Shown: piece after piece, positions 37,216-45,486 of the stretch
Numbering within the stretch: position 1 is the first letter of the stretch
Layout of the letters: every line of letters begins with the position of its first letter
From: Sinorhizobium alkalisoli
GTDB taxonomy: Bacteria > Pseudomonadota > Alphaproteobacteria > Rhizobiales > Rhizobiaceae
Assembly (NCBI RefSeq): GCF_008932245.1
Contig: NZ_CP034909.1
Location: forward strand, 558,001 to 622,000
Reading direction: 5' to 3'
Length of the DNA: 64,000 nucleotides
Program-made: the position numbers and the translations under genes
Notes under the pieces: generated by a model
What the model was told of the DNA's origin: nothing
What the model saw: the letters and a program-made list of their open reading frames with translations, nothing else
The model's database searches: none

Positions 37216-38256
37216 TCAAAAATGCGTTATCACGCTGATGCCGAGTTCCGTCGCGCGGTCCATCGCCACCAGCGCCGGCACCGCCTCTTCCAGCGAAATG
37301 TTCCGACCGATCAGCTGTGTGGGATCGAGCTTGCCGGCCACGATCATCTCAAGCATCGCGTCGTAGCGCCAGGCCTGCATGCCGTGGCTGCCGTAGATCT
37401 CGAGTTCGTGGCCGATCACCTGGGCCATCGGGATCTGCGGCGTGGCGTGTTCGGCCAGCATCAGGCCCACCTGGACGTGGCGGCCGCGGCGGCGGAGGTT
37501 CTTGATCGAATTGAAGCAGGTGACGGGCGAGCCCAGCGCATCGATCGAAACATGCGCGCCGCCTTGGGTGATTTCCCTGACGGCGGCGACGACGTCGTCG
37601 GTCTCGCCCGCGTTGATAGCCGCGACGGCACCGATTTTCCGGGCGAAGGCCAGCTTGTCGGCGGAAATGTCGATAGCGATCGGCTTGGCGCCGAGCGCGG
37701 CGGCGATCATGATCGCCGAAAGGCCGACGCCGCCGCAGCCATGCACGGCCACCCATTCACCACCCTTGACGCGCGCCTGGTCGGTGACGGTCCGGAAGGA
37801 GGTGGCGAAGCGGCAGCCGAGGCTGGCGGCGGTCGCGAAATCCATGCTCTCCGGCAGGTGAACGAGGTTCTGCTCGGCGAAATCGATCGCCACATATTCG
37901 GCGAACGAGCCCCAATGGGTGAAGCCCGGCTGGAATTGTGCTTCACAGACCTGTTGGTTGCCGGAGCGGCATTCGCCGCAACGACCGCAGCCGGATACGA
38001 AAGGCACGGTCACGCGGTCGCCGACCTTGTAGCGCATCACCCCGCGGCCGGCGGCTGCGATCGTACCCGCCAGCTCGTGGCCCGGAACATGCGGCAGGCG
38101 AATGTCCGGGTCGTGCCCCATCCAGCCATGCCAATCACTCCGGCAGAGCCCGGTGGCCTCGACCTTGATGACGACGCCGTTCTCCGTCGGTGACGGATCG
38201 GGCAGAACCCTGATCTCCGGCGTCTTCTCGAAGGCGTCGTAATACATTGCTCTCAT
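37216..38256 (-). CDS. Zinc-dependent alcohol dehydrogenase family protein
   Basis: The 346-residue MDR enzyme has the catalytic-zinc ligands Cys37 ([10 protein letters not shown]) and His ([10 protein letters not shown]), and the structural-zinc cluster [16 protein letters not shown]. The cofactor site is [17 protein letters not shown] with the GxGxxG loop. It most resembles the zinc-containing alcohol or polyol dehydrogenase group, and the substrate is unknown. It is divergent from the aminotransferase gene. Confidence 0.9.
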   Translation of the reverse strand: MRAMYYDAFEKTPEIRVLPDPSPTENGVVIKVEATGLCRSDWHGWMGHDPDIRLPHVPGHELAGTIAAAGRGVMRYKVGDRVTVPFVSGCGRCGECRSGNQQVCEAQFQPGFTHWGSFAEYVAIDFAEQNLVHLPESMDFATAASLGCRFATSFRTVTDQARVKGGEWVAVHGCGGVGLSAIMIAAALGAKPIAIDISADKLAFARKIGAVAAINAGETDDVVAAVREITQGGAHVSIDALGSPVTCFNSIKNLRRRGRHVQVGLMLAEHATPQIPMAQVIGHELEIYGSHGMQAWRYDAMLEMIVAGKLDPTQLIGRNISLEEAVPALVAMDRATELGISVITHF

Positions 38257-38435
38257 CGATGCGAACTCCCATTCCGTCTCGATAGTTTTCGGGGCAGCCC
38301 CTGTCGTTCCTCGGACCGGCTACCACGCTGCTCCAGAATGGACCTCATGACAATTTTTGATATACCCATTCACCCCAGTTCTGCTTTTTCCCGCTACACC
38401 ACGATGGTGCACGTCGAGACGAGAAGGAGACGCCG

Positions 38436-39317
38436 ATGGCCGTCGATACATCCCCCCGCACCACCACCTGGACCTATGTCGATGGCGAATGGCTTTCCGG
38501 CAACCCGCCGCTGATCGGACCGACATCCCATGCGATGTGGCTCGGCTCGACGGTGTTCGACGGCGCGCGCTGGTTCGACGGCATCGCGCCGGATCTCGAC
38601 TTGCACTGCCAGCGCGTCAACCGTTCTGCGGAAGCGCTCGGACTGAAACCGGCCATGGCCGCCGAAGAGATCGAGGCGCTCACCTTGGAGGGCGTGAAGA
38701 AATTCGACGGCAAGACGGCGATCTATGTAAAGCCGATGTACTGGGGCGAGCATGGTTCCTGGAGCGTCGTCGCGGTAGATCCGGAATCGACCCGCTTCGC
38801 CCTCTGCCTGTTCGAGGCTCCGATGGGCAATGCCCATGCGGGCTCGGCCCTGACGCTCTCGCCCTTCCGCCGGCCGACGCTCGAATGCATGCCGACCGAT
38901 GCGAAAGCCGGCTGCCTCTATCCGAACAACGCCCGCATCCTCACCGAAGCCCGCTCGCGCGGCTTCGACAACGCGCTGGTGCGCGACATGCTCGGCAATA
39001 TCGCCGAGACTGGCTCTTCCAACGTCTTCATGGTCAAGGATGGCGTCGTCTTCACGCCGGCCGCGAACAGGACCTTCCTCGCCGGCATCACCCGCGCGCG
39101 CATCATCGGGCTTCTGCGATCGGCGGGCCACGAGGTCGTCGAAACGACGCTGACGATGACCGATTTCGAGGGGGCGGACGAGATCTTTACCACCGGCAAT
39201 TATTCGAAAGTCCTGCCGGTGACGCGTCTCGAGGAGCACAACTTCCAGGCCGGCCCGGTCACGGCGAGGGCGCGCGACCTCTACATAGATTGGGCGCATT
39301 CGAGCGGCAACGCGTAA
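38436..39317 (+). CDS. Branched-chain amino acid aminotransferase family (class IV)
   Basis: The 293-residue PLP enzyme is of fold type IV. Conserved parts include YVDGEWLSGNPPLIG, GSTVFDGARWFDG, the PLP-lysine region in TDAKAGCLYPNNARIL, and the C-terminal GNIAETGSSNVFMV and FLAGITRARIIGLL stretches. It would transaminate leucine, isoleucine and valine or related keto acids, although class IV members also include D-amino-acid aminotransferases. AGAAGGAGA precedes the ATG. It is followed by a repeat region. Confidence 0.85.
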   Translation: MAVDTSPRTTTWTYVDGEWLSGNPPLIGPTSHAMWLGSTVFDGARWFDGIAPDLDLHCQRVNRSAEALGLKPAMAAEEIEALTLEGVKKFDGKTAIYVKPMYWGEHGSWSVVAVDPESTRFALCLFEAPMGNAHAGSALTLSPFRRPTLECMPTDAKAGCLYPNNARILTEARSRGFDNALVRDMLGNIAETGSSNVFMVKDGVVFTPAANRTFLAGITRARIIGLLRSAGHEVVETTLTMTDFEGADEIFTTGNYSKVLPVTRLEEHNFQAGPVTARARDLYIDWAHSSGNA

Positions 39318-39327
39318 CGGCGGCGAG

Positions 39328-39497
39328 ACCCCTCATCCGGCCTGCCCGTCCTCCGAAGCAACTGCGGAGGGTGGACCGGCCACCTTCTCCCCGTAAGCGG
39401 GGCGAAGGAGACTCGCGGCGCACTGTCTCTGTCCCCTCTCCCCGCGTGCGGGGAGAGGGTTAGTCCTCGGGCTAAACCCGAGGAGAGGGGCTTTTAA
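39328..39497. repeat. RIME-like repeat cluster
   Basis: Non-coding. It has the CCCCTCATCCGGCCTGCC boundary shared with the element at 17581, then hairpins CCCTCTCCCCGC/GCGGGGAGAGGG (about 39437-39462) and CCTCGGG/CCCGAGG (about 39466-39484). It lies between the aminotransferase and VOC genes, which converge, so the hairpins may also stop transcription. Confidence 0.7.
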
Positions 39498-39504
39498 AAC
39501 ATGT

Positions 39505-39915
39505 TCATTCCTCGATCGGCCGAACCACCACGTCGGCGGAGGATCGCGTCGTCGGACCGTGATGGACCGCTTCGATGTTGTTGCCGTCCGGGTCGAGGAG
39601 AAAGCCGGCATAATAGCCCGGATGGTAAGGCCGCTCGCCTGGAGCGCCATTGTCCGTGCCGCCATTGGCGATGCCCGCATTATAAAACCGATGGACGGCG
39701 TCGCGATCGGCTGCCTGGAAGGCGAGATGAACCTGGCTCTGATAGTCCTCCGCTTTGTCGACGAAGAATTCATCGAAGGCGAAAAACGCATCGGTCTCGT
39801 GGGTCGGCTGATGGCCGAGCGCGCCAAGTACTGCGACGTAGAAGCGCTTGCTGACGGCGAGATCCTGCACGCGCAGGTGCACATGGTCGATGAGACGTCC
39901 CTGGTGAAACTCCAT
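39505..39915 (-). CDS. VOC-family (glyoxalase/dioxygenase-like) protein
   Basis: The 136-residue protein has two beta-alpha-beta modules of the vicinal-oxygen-chelate fold. It starts MEFHQGRLIDHVHLRVQDLA, with metal ligand His in DHVHLRV, a later QVHLAFQAADRDAV, and the terminal glutamate strand LLDPDGNNIEAV, as expected. It may act as an antibiotic-resistance-like or glyoxalase-like enzyme; the substrate is unknown. The longer frame is less likely because codons before 39915 are not VOC-like. Confidence 0.85.
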   Translation of the reverse strand: MEFHQGRLIDHVHLRVQDLAVSKRFYVAVLGALGHQPTHETDAFFAFDEFFVDKAEDYQSQVHLAFQAADRDAVHRFYNAGIANGGTDNGAPGERPYHPGYYAGFLLDPDGNNIEAVHHGPTTRSSADVVVRPIEE

Positions 39916-40150
39916 CCTGGTCTCCTGCAACTCCTGTGCGACGGAGGCGACGCCGTTATGTAACGATGCTGCACGAGGAAAGTTGCGCGTCGCCTTCTCC
40001 AAGGACCGATCGGTGGCGTCCGCAAAGGAAGCATTTTTCGTGACTTAGGGAAATTTTGGCACCACATCGGTTGCCTCCCGCCGAGGCGGTGCCTATGTTC
40101 CCGATCACAGATTTCCGTCACCAAATCCCATGCCAAGAGGAGATGCCACA

Positions 40151-40753
40151 ATGGCTTTCGAATTGCCGAACCTTCCCTATGACTATGATGCGCTCGTGCC
40201 CTATATGTCGCGCGAAACGCTCGAGTACCATCACGACAAGCATCACCTCGCCTATGTGACGAACGGCAACAAACTTGCCGAGGAAGCCGGTCTTTCCGAC
40301 CTGTCGGTGGAAGAGATCGTCAAGAAGTCCTATGGCACGAACCAGCCGCTGTTCAACAATGCCGGCCAGCATTACAACCACATCCACTTCTGGAAGTGGA
40401 TGAAGAAGGGCGGTGGCGGCACCAGTCTGCCGGGTAAGCTCGATGCCGCGATCAAGTCCGACCTCGGCGGCTACGACAAATTCCGCGCCGATTTCATCGC
40501 TGCCGGAACGGGCCAGTTCGGCTCCGGCTGGGCCTGGCTTTCGGTGAAGAACGGCAAGCTCGAAATCTCGAAGACGCCGAACGGCGAAAACCCGCTCGTT
40601 CACGGTGCATCGCCGATCCTCGGCGTCGATGTCTGGGAGCATTCCTACTACATCGACTACCGCAACGCCCGCCCGAAATATCTCGAGGCCTTCGTCGACA
40701 ACCTGATCAACTGGGACTACGTGCTCGAAATGTACGAGGCGGCGACGAAGTAA
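40151..40753 (+). CDS. sodB: Superoxide dismutase (Fe/Mn)
   Basis: The 200-residue enzyme dismutates superoxide. Metal ligands are His27 (LEYHHDKHH), His77 (NHIHFWKWM), Asp160 and His164 (DVWEHSYYIDY). The Gln73 near the metal (AGQHYNH) favours the Fe type. The start at 40151 follows AAGAGGAGA by seven bases; a longer frame adds seven residues. A strong terminator follows. Rhizobial SodB-type enzymes protect free-living cells and bacteroids from oxidative stress. Confidence 0.96.
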   Translation: MAFELPNLPYDYDALVPYMSRETLEYHHDKHHLAYVTNGNKLAEEAGLSDLSVEEIVKKSYGTNQPLFNNAGQHYNHIHFWKWMKKGGGGTSLPGKLDAAIKSDLGGYDKFRADFIAAGTGQFGSGWAWLSVKNGKLEISKTPNGENPLVHGASPILGVDVWEHSYYIDYRNARPKYLEAFVDNLINWDYVLEMYEAATK

Positions 40754-40781
40754 GCGGCTTCACGAGTCGCGATGGAAGGTG

Positions 40782-40807
40782 GGCCCGGCTCTTGCGCCGG
40801 GCCTTTT
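40782..40807 (+). terminator. Rho-independent terminator of sodB
   Basis: GGCCCGGC pairs with GCCGGGCC around TCTTGC, followed by TTTT, about 30 bases after the sodB stop. Confidence 0.9.
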
Positions 40808-40827
40808 CGTAGGGGTCAAATACCCAC

Positions 40828-41508
40828 CTACGTCTTCCACCCTGCCATCCATGCTTGCCGCAGCCTGTCGCCCTCTCCGCGGAAGAAGGCTTCGACCGGC
40901 TCGCAGTGCTCCACGCGGTCGGCGCGGAAATTGCGGATCGCTTGGCGCAATTCGCACCAGGCGACCATCATCGCCTGTTCCGAATAATAGATCAGGGCCA
41001 GCGGCCTGACCGTGCGTTCAGTCGCCCGGCCGAACTCGTCGCGGTAGTCAAGTGCGAGTTTCTGTTCGTCGCGGATCGCGCGCCGAATGAGGGCGAGGTC
41101 GACCGCTGTTGGGGCCGCCGCGATTGATCCCCAGGCGCGGAGCGCCTGCGATTGGAAGACCTGGCGCAACGGTTCCGGAACGGCCCCGGTGATCTTCTGG
41201 CCCACGCGGCTAGCGGCGACTTTCAGTTCCCGGTCGCCGGTGCGCTCGAGCAGCGCGAGCGCGAGCACGATCGCCTCCGTTTCCTCGATGGAGAACATGA
41301 GCGGCGGCAGGTCGAAGCCGGGCCTCAATATATAGCCGATGCCGCGTCCGCCCTCGATCGGCACCCGCATGGCCTGCAAGGCCACGATGTCGCGATAGAT
41401 CGAGCGCGACGTTACCTCCAACCGTTCGGCCATATCGGCCGCCGTCACCGGCCTTCGGGCAAGACGCAAGATCTGGATGATCTCGAAAAGCCGCGATGCC
41501 TTACGCAT
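40828..41508 (-). CDS. YafY-type transcriptional regulator (HTH-WYL)
   Basis: The 226-residue protein starts MRKASRLFEIIQILRLARRP with an HTH of the DeoR/HTH_11 type (TAADMAERLEVTSRSIYRDI). It ends with a WYL domain (KLALDYRDEFGRATERTVRPLAL, YYSEQAMMVAWCELRQ). WYL regulators sense small ligands, often nucleic-acid fragments or second messengers. It is divergent from the LysE-type exporter, 133 bases away, so the exporter is a likely target. Confidence 0.9.
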   Translation of the reverse strand: MRKASRLFEIIQILRLARRPVTAADMAERLEVTSRSIYRDIVALQAMRVPIEGGRGIGYILRPGFDLPPLMFSIEETEAIVLALALLERTGDRELKVAASRVGQKITGAVPEPLRQVFQSQALRAWGSIAAAPTAVDLALIRRAIRDEQKLALDYRDEFGRATERTVRPLALIYYSEQAMMVAWCELRQAIRNFRADRVEHCEPVEAFFRGEGDRLRQAWMAGWKT

Positions 41509-41641
41509 CGGTTTCCCTCCATGGCCGCGAAGGCTCCTGACACGACCCTGTCAGTTGGGCAGAGATATAGCAATGCGGCAACGGATTGAAAAATCTGCAG
41601 TCCGGTCCATTGTCCCTCGAAATTATCCACGAGCAACTGAC

Positions 41642-42283
41642 ATGACATACGCGGAAAACCTCTGGCTGTTCTTCACTCTCCTGTTCGGTATCATCATCGT
41701 GCCCGGCATGGATATGGTCTTCGTCCTCGCCAATGCCGTCACCGGCGGACGCGCCTCCGGGCTCGCTGCGACCGCCGGCATCATGGCGGGCGGCGTCCTG
41801 CACACCCTTTATGCCGCGCTCGGTGTCAGCGTGGTGCTGCATCTGATGCCCGAACTCTTCAATGCGCTTCTGGTTGCCGGCGCGGGCTATATCGCCTGGA
41901 TCGGCTTCTCGCTCCTGCGCAGTTCCGTCACCATCGGCGGCATCGAAGGCGGGATGATGCGGTCGCGCTGGACGAGCTTCCGGCAGGGGGCGCTGACGAG
42001 CCTCATGAACCCCAAGGCCTATCTCTTCATGCTGGCGGTCTATCCGCAATTCCTGAAGCCGCAATTCGGGCCCGTCTGGTCGCAGGCCGCCGTCATGGCA
42101 ATCATGATCGCCTCGACGCAGTTGGCCGTTTATGGCGGTCTCGCGCTTGCAGCCATCCGCGGTCGCGATCTGCTGGTCGGCAGTCCCGCCGTGACGGTCG
42201 CAGTCGGCAGGTCCGCGGGCCTTGTCCTCGTGTTGATCGCGGGCCTGACCATTTGGCAGGGGTGGAGCGATGTTCGGCTATAA
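41642..42283 (+). CDS. LysE/RhtB-family amino-acid exporter
   Basis: The 213-residue membrane protein has five to six helices, beginning MTYAENLWLFFTLLFGIIIVPGMDMVFVLANA. The PGMDMVFVLANAVTGGRASGLAATAG segment carries the family signature. Later helices include LHTLYAALGVSVVLHLM and SLMNPKAYLFMLAVYPQFL. Related proteins export homoserine, threonine, leucine or lysine; the substrate is not known here. Preceding open codons have no membrane features, so the ATG at 41642 is the start. It is divergent from the WYL regulator. Confidence 0.9.
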   Translation: MTYAENLWLFFTLLFGIIIVPGMDMVFVLANAVTGGRASGLAATAGIMAGGVLHTLYAALGVSVVLHLMPELFNALLVAGAGYIAWIGFSLLRSSVTIGGIEGGMMRSRWTSFRQGALTSLMNPKAYLFMLAVYPQFLKPQFGPVWSQAAVMAIMIASTQLAVYGGLALAAIRGRDLLVGSPAVTVAVGRSAGLVLVLIAGLTIWQGWSDVRL

Positions 42284-42461
42284 ACATGACCTTACTATTC
42301 ATGTTATTTGCTGAGCTGGAGCTGAATGTACTTCGGTCAAATTGCGTTGCAGCGACAAGCACTTCAAAAAAATGTTACTTCCGTCGAAAAGCCAAAATGC
42401 CATCATGCCGGCGCTTTCAACACGAAGCCGCTCAAGCGGATTCGCACGACCGGAGATGATG

Positions 42462-42908
42462 ATGAAGATGAGAGCTTTTGCGCTTGCGGCCGTCCTTGCA
42501 GGGCTGGGTGTCACCGCCGTGACCGCTGCGGACGAGCCGCAGGAGGTTCGCCAGCAGCTGATGAAGAAGGTCGGGCAGGCTGCCGGCGCCCTCAGTGGGA
42601 TAGCCAAGGGCGAAAAGCCGTATGACGCGGAAGTCGTCAAGGCATCGCTGACGACGATCAGCGATACCGTAAAGGTCTTTCCGAATCATTTCCCTCCGGG
42701 TTCGGAAACCGGCATGGAGACTGAAGCGAGCCCGAAGATCTGGCAGAATATGGAGGACTTCAAGGCGAAGGCCGCCAAGCTCGGCGGCGATGCGGAGATG
42801 TTCCTCGCCGAGTTGCCATCCGATTCTGCCGGCGTCGGCGCCGCGCTGGGTGTTCTCGGCAAGGACTGCGGCAGCTGTCACGAGACCTATCGCCTAAAGA
42901 AAGAGTGA
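42462..42908 (+). CDS. Cytochrome c class II (cytochrome c'-like)
   Basis: The 148-residue protein has a signal peptide (MKMRAFALAAVLAGLGVTAVTA, cleaved before ADEPQEV) and a haem-binding CGSCH near its C-terminus (KDCGSCHETYRLKKE), the arrangement of class II cytochromes c. The helical bundle is implied by QLMKKVGQAAGALSGIAKGEKP and later helices. It should be periplasmic. Three ATGs precede it closely; 42462 has the best distance to CGGAG. It lies 109 bases upstream of a dihaem cytochrome gene and is probably co-transcribed, though a hairpin lies between. Confidence 0.88.
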   Translation: MKMRAFALAAVLAGLGVTAVTAADEPQEVRQQLMKKVGQAAGALSGIAKGEKPYDAEVVKASLTTISDTVKVFPNHFPPGSETGMETEASPKIWQNMEDFKAKAAKLGGDAEMFLAELPSDSAGVGAALGVLGKDCGSCHETYRLKKE

Positions 42909-42937
42909 CGAAGGACCTCTTTGTCCTGCCAGGAATG

Positions 42938-42960
42938 CGCCGGTTCGACCGGCGCTTTCC
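42938..42960 (+). terminator. Hairpin between cytochrome genes
   Basis: GCGCCGGT pairs with ACCGGCGC around TCG, followed by TTTCCTTT. It is terminator-like, but the next cytochrome gene begins 58 bases on, so it may attenuate or stabilise rather than end transcription. Confidence 0.55.
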
Positions 42961-43017
42961 TTTCCGGCCCCTGCAGGGCCGTCCGAACAGGCGCACTTAC
43001 GAGCAGTTGGGGAGATC

Positions 43018-43932
43018 ATGAGGCAGCGCACGAATTGGCTTCTGTCCGGTCTGGTCCTGCTGGCTCTCGCAGGCGCCGGCGTTCTCTGGTGGCTGACGAA
43101 ACCGAGACCATGGGACGAGGCGCATTGGAAGGGACTGGGTCAGCCGGATCTAGCCAATGGCGAACAGGTCTTCTGGGCCGGCGGCTGCACCGGCTGCCAC
43201 GCGGCTCCCGGCGCCAAGGATGATCAACGGCTCGTGCTGGCGGGCGGTCGGCCGCTGAAAAGTCCATTCGGTACTTTCTACGCGCCGAATATCTCGCCCG
43301 ACAAAACGGCTGGAATCGGTGGCTGGACGCTCGCCGAGTTCGGCAATGCCATGACGCGCGGCGTCGGCAAAGACGGCGAACACCTTTATCCGTCTTTTCC
43401 TTACGGCTCCTACGCGCGCATGACCGCCAAGGATATCAACGACCTGTGGGGCTTCCTGCAAACGCTGCCGAAAAGCGCCACCGTTGCACCGCCGCATGAT
43501 CTGCCCTTTCCCTACAATATCCGCCTGGCACTCGGCGGCTGGAAGCTCCTGTATTTGACCGACGATCAGAGGGTCGCGCTCGATACGGCCGAGCCAAAGC
43601 TGGCCCGTGGACAATATCTCGTGGAAGGTCCCGGCCATTGCGGAGAGTGCCACACCCCGCGCGACGCGCTCGGCGGCTTCGAGCCGGAGAGGTGGCTTGC
43701 CGGAGCGCCGAACCCGGAAGGAGAGGGTCGCATTCCCAATATCACGCCGGGCTCGAAGAGCATCGGCGGTTGGAGCGCGTCCGACATTGCCTCCTATCTA
43801 GAGACCGGATTCACGCCGGATTTCGACACGGTCGGCGGTTCGATGGTCGAGGTGCAGAAGAACTTGGCGAAGCTTCCCTCGGAAGATCGGGAGGCGATCG
43901 CCGCCTATTTGAAGGCGCTGCCGCCGCTGTGA
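43018..43932 (+). CDS. Membrane-anchored dihaem cytochrome c
   Basis: The 304-residue protein has one amino-terminal membrane anchor (WLLSGLVLLALAGAGVLWWL) and two haem motifs, CTGCH near residue 57 and CGECH near residue 209, each in a class I domain. Axial methionines are plausible in YGSYARMTAKD and GGSMVEVQ. Such dihaem cytochromes are electron acceptors of periplasmic alcohol, aldose or gluconate dehydrogenases, whose catalytic subunit is not nearby. GGGGAGATC precedes the ATG. Confidence 0.88.
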   Translation: MRQRTNWLLSGLVLLALAGAGVLWWLTKPRPWDEAHWKGLGQPDLANGEQVFWAGGCTGCHAAPGAKDDQRLVLAGGRPLKSPFGTFYAPNISPDKTAGIGGWTLAEFGNAMTRGVGKDGEHLYPSFPYGSYARMTAKDINDLWGFLQTLPKSATVAPPHDLPFPYNIRLALGGWKLLYLTDDQRVALDTAEPKLARGQYLVEGPGHCGECHTPRDALGGFEPERWLAGAPNPEGEGRIPNITPGSKSIGGWSASDIASYLETGFTPDFDTVGGSMVEVQKNLAKLPSEDREAIAAYLKALPPL

Positions 43933-43989
43933 TCCATGTCGCCCGGAGCGTGCAGGGTTTTCGGGACAACGACATGTCTAGGGGGCCAT

Positions 43990-44559
43990 TCAGGTGAGCC
44001 GGTGCTCCTCGGCATAGAGCGCGAGGTAGGCGTCGAGCGCCTCGGAGCCGAGGCCGAGCGCGTGAAAGACTTCAGCCGCGAAGCTTACCGGTGCGGTGCC
44101 TGCGGCCGTCACGAGGCGACCGCTGCGAACCGCCCGCGGCTGGTCGCGATAGTGGCTCTGGCCTTGATAGTCGGGAACCGCCGCAAGGCTTCCGGCCGAG
44201 TTGCCTGTGTGATCGGCCCCATTGAGGATGCCGCTTGCGGCAAGCGCCAGCGTGGCGCCGCAGATTGCCGCAACCACGCGCTCTGCCGTGTGGAAGGCAC
44301 GGATCGTATGCGACAGGTCGGGTGCCGCAGCGGTTTCCCAGATGGTGCCGCCGCAGAGCACGAGCCCGTCGAACTCCGCCGGGGCGAGCGTCTTCGTCGG
44401 CAGGTGCGGCGTGATGTGCAGGCCGCCCATGGAGGTTACCACGGTGCCGCCGGGCGAGGCGACGAGAAGATCCACTCCCAGCTCGGCGCGCGCCGTCGCC
44501 ATCAACAGCGCGCATTCCCAGTCGGCAAAGCCTTCCGTCAGCACGATAGCAACGCGCAT
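43990..44559 (-). CDS. DJ-1/PfpI-family protein
   Basis: The 189-residue cytosolic protein starts MRVAIVLTEGFADWECALL, with Glu15 in the expected place. The nucleophilic elbow AAICGATLAL places Cys100, and a glyoxalase/deglycase-like LVASPGGTVVTS strand follows Glu15. Family members are chaperones, glyoxalase III enzymes or amidases; the role here is unknown. It follows the GNAT gene after 13 bases, so the two form an operon under the attenuator upstream. Confidence 0.88.
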   Translation of the reverse strand: MRVAIVLTEGFADWECALLMATARAELGVDLLVASPGGTVVTSMGGLHITPHLPTKTLAPAEFDGLVLCGGTIWETAAAPDLSHTIRAFHTAERVVAAICGATLALAASGILNGADHTGNSAGSLAAVPDYQGQSHYRDQPRAVRSGRLVTAAGTAPVSFAAEVFHALGLGSEALDAYLALYAEEHRLT

Positions 44560-44572
44560 CGAGCCCTCCTCT

Positions 44573-45076
44573 TCAGCCTATCCTCTGAATATAGCGCATG
44601 CCGGTCACCGGGCGAGGCTCGAAGCGCTCGGATTCATAGAAACGATGCGCCTGGAAATTGCCGGTCGCGGCGCTGACCGAGAGGTAATTGCAGCCCGCCA
44701 TTTTCGCCTGCTCCCGTGCCTTGGCGATGAGATGCCGGCCGATGCCGGTGCCGCGGTGACCGGGCCGCACGAAGAGGTGATGCAGTTCCATACCGCGCAC
44801 GCCCTCGACCGCCCTGTACTGGGGAACCAGTATGGCATAGCCGATCAACTGACCACCGGCTTCGGCGACGAGAGCGGTGATCCACGGTGTGCGGCCGAAG
44901 AGATCGCGCTCCAGCTGTTCGGATGTGACCGGGGCAGCGTCGCCATGATGGGCGGAAAGCTCGGCGATCATTTCGCGCAGTTCGGCAACGTCGCGCGGCT
45001 TCGCGCAACGGATCGTCACCATGGGCGCTCTGGCCGACGGCACGGGGTGAAGGCTAGGTATGGCGGTCTGCAGCAT
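44573..45076 (-). CDS. GNAT-family N-acetyltransferase
   Basis: The 167-residue protein has the GNAT fold: the first strand VTIRCAKPRDVAELREM, beta4/alpha3 LHHLFVRPGHRGTGIGRHLI with the acetyl-CoA pyrophosphate loop (RGTGIG), and beta5 CNYLSVSAATGNFQAHRFYE. The start at 45076 follows AGGAG by six bases. The acceptor is unknown. A transcription attenuator with an aromatic leader peptide lies directly upstream, so an amine acceptor linked to aromatic amino-acid supply is possible. It is the first gene of an operon with a DJ-1 protein. Confidence 0.88.
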   Translation of the reverse strand: MLQTAIPSLHPVPSARAPMVTIRCAKPRDVAELREMIAELSAHHGDAAPVTSEQLERDLFGRTPWITALVAEAGGQLIGYAILVPQYRAVEGVRGMELHHLFVRPGHRGTGIGRHLIAKAREQAKMAGCNYLSVSAATGNFQAHRFYESERFEPRPVTGMRYIQRIG

Positions 45077-45114
45077 TCTCGGCTCCTATGGTTCTTCCGC
45101 CATCAGGTGCCGTG

Positions 45115-45140
45115 AAAAACAAAAGCCGCCTGATGGCGGC
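45115..45140 (-). terminator. Attenuator terminator upstream of the GNAT operon
   Basis: On the minus strand GCCGCC pairs with GGCGGC around ATCA, then TTTTGTTTTT. Just upstream, GCGGCTTG is complementary to CAAGGCCGC with one bulged base. That alternative helix would take the left arm of the terminator stem, as in amino-acid attenuators. Confidence 0.8.
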
Positions 45141-45168
45141 CTTGTTGAATATGATCAGCAAGCCGCTC

Positions 45169-45219
45169 CTATCGGAACAGCCAAAAATACGCGCGGAAAA
45201 TGGGTGCGTTCTTGATCAT
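45169..45219 (-). CDS. Candidate aromatic leader peptide, 16 aa
   Basis: The ORF encodes MIKNAPIFRAYFWLFR then TAG. Of the last nine residues three are aromatic or Trp in tandem (Y-F-W), plus two Phe, like bacterial phe and trp leader peptides. It ends nine bases before the segment that forms an antiterminator, which is the correct distance for ribosome-stalling control. A TTGACA box at 45248-45253 and an AATCTA box at 45225-45230, 17 bases apart, would put the transcript start at or near the ATG. Such a leaderless arrangement is known for the S. meliloti trpL leader. Confidence 0.72.
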   Translation of the reverse strand: MIKNAPIFRAYFWLFR

Positions 45220-45224
45220 GCGCG

Positions 45225-45253
45225 TAGATTCTCCATTTCCCGGATTTTGTCAA
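45225..45253 (-). promoter_or_regulatory. Candidate promoter of the leader peptide
   Basis: Perfect -35 TTGACA, 17-base spacer, weak -10 AATCTA, then six bases to the leader ATG. Spacing fits a sigma-70 promoter giving a leaderless transcript. Confidence 0.6.
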
Positions 45254-45486
45254 CGGAGATTCTTTTGGGCGGTCAGTATTCGCCCTCGCACTGGCAATGG
45301 TCGGCGAGCGCGCGGATGGCCTTTTTCGCTCGTACAATCTCTCGTGGCACGCCGGTACCCACGTTGAGCGAGCACAAGACCGCCACATTCGGCTCGTAGC
45401 GAGTCGTGGACAGTGCATAATTGTATTCAATATCAATAATTTAGTTGTCTGATGTGGATGCGTCGGCCGAACGGAGGGAATAGACG

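Noticed and set aside
38357..38435. Possible leader peptide before the aminotransferase
   Set aside because: The TTG-started frame has no ribosome site, no branched-chain codon run, and no terminator hairpin follows.
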